A stretch of 64,000 bases of DNA from Brienomyrus brachyistius. Taxonomy: Eukaryota; Chordata; Actinopteri; Osteoglossiformes; Mormyridae. The notes under the pieces are model-generated. The model saw nothing but the letters and a program-made list of their open reading frames with translations, did no database searches and was not told the origin of the DNA. The stretch spans positions 3,747,200 to 3,811,199 of the forward strand of contig NC_064552.1 of assembly GCF_023856365.1 (NCBI RefSeq), written 5' to 3'. Made by a program: the position numbers and the translations under genes. Below, in pieces: positions 61,411-64,000 of the stretch (its first letter is position 1; every line of letters starts with the position of its first letter).

Positions 61411-61499
61411 TATTATAATACACTGGACCTGCACCAAAAAATAACCATATTTTTTAGGTCAGTTCCATTGTATGGATGTGGTAAGGTGAGGAATGACTA

Positions 61500-61760
61500 G
61501 TTTTATCAAGCTGAAAACTCCATACTGTTAATCCACATGGCTGCAGGTTTAGCTGCAGCTCCGATTCTCTCTTTAGCAGACCGAATAGTCTATTTTCTCC
61601 TCCCACAGTTAAAAAAAAATGTTCTGTTCAGGTGGACTGGTGATTCTTGAGTGCCCATTATGAGTAATGACTGTGTTCATCCAGTCGAGGCCTGTCACCT
61701 CACTGGGGGGGTACCCTGTGACCCCTAGGATAGACGATGAAACGATGGAGGTGGCATATT
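61500..61760 (+). mobile_element. Degenerate SINE tail fragment
   Basis: Matches the 3' body of the same type of element as at 52251: CTCCTCCCACAGTTAAAA, GTGCCCATTATGAGTAATGA, GTCACCTCACTGGG, TACCCTGTGACCCCTAGGAT and a GATGAAACGATGG end. Heavily mutated. Confidence 0.55.
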
Positions 61761-64000
61761 ATTAAATGGATTAACAAACCATTTTATTAAACATCATTCC
61801 AACTATTAGATCAGATTCACTGACTCTCATAATGTACAAGTCTAGATATTAGCTTAATATCTGATATATGCTTATATTTTGAAATCACAACTGGGAATTG
61901 AATCAGTCTGTCAAATTGTATCATTTTATATTATTCATATTATGTATATTGTATCATTTTCACTGTCCAAATTTTGTCTGCATGTCTATCATTTCATTAT
62001 GTCTTTAAAAGCATAACCCTTAGTTAGAATCCTTTGTTTCTTGCATCATATAGCGTACAGTAAGCCTCGTTTAAGTTTCTCATATAGTGTATGGCATTTG
62101 ACATTTATGACATAAAATTGCCCAAAACTTCCAGCACTTTCTGGTTATGTGTCTGTGTTGACCTTTGTCTGTTGCTTACTGCACTGAATGTATTGTCATA
62201 CACTGGCAGTGCATCTGCCCAAACACGTGTGTGTGTGTGTAAATGCAAGTAATTTATTTTGCAAAAAAACTTTCAATAAAAAATAGACTGGAAACCATTT
62301 AAATTCCTACCATCCAGGCAGTGGAAGAAAAAAGCATAATCTCCCTGGCCAATAAATAAATATGCTATATTTTTACATCTTCAATGCAATACAATAAAAA
62401 TTGAAGTATTCATAATTCATTTTATGATTTATTAAAGTGAGCATATTTTACGTAGGGAAAAATATATTTTTATTCTAAATATAAATCAGTGGAATTTTAT
62501 AGGCCGCACAGGAGTTTAAGAAATATCTGTGATAAAAATTCAGCCGCTTTCACAGATGAGCTGGTAGAAATGGATTTGAGCGGCGGTAAAAATCTTTACA
62601 GCTTACCATTGGCTTGCTTATGGGAGAAATAAATCAGCTTTTATAAAAAGAGCAAAACACATTGGGTAAATTGGCGCGTGGGGTTGCGCTACATCGCGAA
62701 CCGTGAACCAGCCCGTGAACCTTGCACTTTATTCCTGTGCTGGGACCAAAACAGCGCAAAACAGCAAAGACAAATGATTCAACACAAAGCACTCAATATA
62801 ATTAAACGGGCAAACTAATAACTGCTTCTAAACAGAAATGACATCGGTCAAAAGTGTTTATACATCGGTGCAAAGAGACAAAACGGGGAAGTGAATGGGA
62901 CGAAGTGAGCGGCAATGAGGTTCCCAAGTAATAATGGTGCATTCTTTTCAGCTCGCATTACGGAAATAAGAGATCCACATGATTCTGCGAAAGTGAACTT
63001 ATGAAAGGGCCCCTAATTATTTATTCAATGGCGAAGAAACTGCGCGGCAGATCGTTCCTGTTACTGTGGCAACGTTCCACGAGCCAACGCGCGAGGCAGG
63101 AGCAGCCCCGGTTGGTGCACGTGGTTGCCTCACACTAGTTAGAAAAGACCTACAACGGCTCCGCGCGCAGATTCCTGCTGCTTCCACCGGCTCGCAACAA
63201 AGCGATCTTAAACGGTAAAATGTGTTGGAAACCAAATTTAGAACCAACACCATATAGTTTCACTGGAAATCAATTAAAACATCGTTAGCAGTTAACATGG
63301 CAGTAGTTGAAGACAGTTGGCATTTAAACGCTGGGGGCAAGACTGAAGATTCAAAATACTGTATATAAATTAGAAGCATTTGTAAAACAATGCCATAAGC
63401 ATACAAAAAATACAAAATAATACAGAATGTAGTCTTCAAGGAAATAACTTACACTAATGATAAACGTAGCTATGATCGTGACTACGTAATGATTATTTTT
63501 TGTTCAGGGCAAATGATGAATGGAGATGTCGAATCCGTTTAAGAGTTAAATACAACGGTCAGCATGAAGAGTCAACACATTTTTGCAGTTCAGGGATCAG
63601 TGATGACACATATAGATACCCCCTTAGGCATATCAGAGAGGCAGATGAGAGACACCCAGGAGGGATGCTGGCAATAGGCTTGAGGGGAATTATGATAACA
63701 CTGGATATCCCCCCCCCCCCCCCCATCAAATTTTATCTGGAAATGTCGGAATAGCGGTGATTTTAAAAATACCGTCAAATACCATATACCGTGGTATAAT
63801 GTCAGGATGGTATGACAGTATTAAAAGTCAGATACCACAAAGTCTAGTGCTGGCTGGGGTTGCGGAGGTAACACTTCGTTACTAATTTTATTGCTGCTGA
63901 ATAGCAGAACAACAGATTTCCGAAACACTGCGCATCACTGGCGGGTGTCAGGGAGCTGCGGTAGGTGGGATGTCTGCACATATTCACTGATAGCATAGTG

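Larger units (their letters stand above)
60111..64000. other. DNA upstream of lcor, no gene seen
   Basis: No conserved protein appears in any frame. It contains an 18-base poly-G tract (60937-60954), SINE remains (61195-61410, 61500-61760), a 16-base C-run (63709-63724) and a degenerate ACGG/TACCG-rich repeat fragment at about 63760-63835 (ATACCGT, ATACCATATACCGTGGTAT). The AT-rich 62400-62660 stretch looks unique and could be conserved non-coding DNA. Confidence 0.6.

Overview
The window is vertebrate nuclear DNA, most likely from a teleost fish. It has multi-exon genes with GT/AG introns, fish-type tRNA-derived SINEs, several hAT-type and one Tc1-like non-autonomous DNA transposon, and many AC microsatellites and poly-G tracts. 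There are no bacterial operons, CRISPR arrays or functional tRNA/rRNA genes. The species cannot be named from the sequence alone.

Two protein-coding genes are supported, in tail-to-tail order. Positions 225-4414 (+ strand) hold the last seven coding exons of a Slit1 axon-guidance ligand: final EGF repeats, laminin-G domain, further EGF repeats and the C-terminal cystine knot, about 463 residues in all. Positions 11230-59973 (- strand) hold what appears to be the complete coding part of lcor (ligand-dependent corepressor). It has six shared coding exons (59973 down to 30048) followed by two alternative terminal exons. One, 26339-27329, encodes the Psq-type helix-turn-helix of canonical LCOR (585 aa predicted). 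The other, 11230-15289, is the single large exon once called C10orf12, which makes the PRC2-associated PALI1 isoform (1608 aa predicted). All intron phases agree, and both terminal exons accept the same phase-2 donor. The convergent SLIT1/LCOR arrangement matches human 10q24.1.

The two genes act in different processes and are linked only by position. Slit1 is a secreted Robo ligand. LCOR is a nuclear corepressor that binds ligand-activated nuclear receptors (LXXLL) and CtBP (PLDLT, VLDLS), and its PALI1 form connects to PRC2 and G9a. The rest of the window is probable long 3' UTRs (7.66-11.2 kb and about 16.0-26.3 kb), lcor introns with transposons and minisatellites, an apparent CpG-rich promoter around 59.9-60.1 kb, a second CpG/CCAAT/E-box block at 59.2-59.5 kb, and 4 kb of upstream DNA with no visible gene.

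I found no wholly new system. The points most worth a second look are three H3-tail-like ARKS motifs in the PALI1 exon, a NAGNAG acceptor before the LXXLL exon, a Slit1 linker without the basic residue found at the Slit2 cleavage site, four hAT-type insertions with visible target-site duplications in lcor introns, a 48-bp minisatellite with a 144-bp higher-order period, and an unusually high density of poly-G/poly-C tracts.
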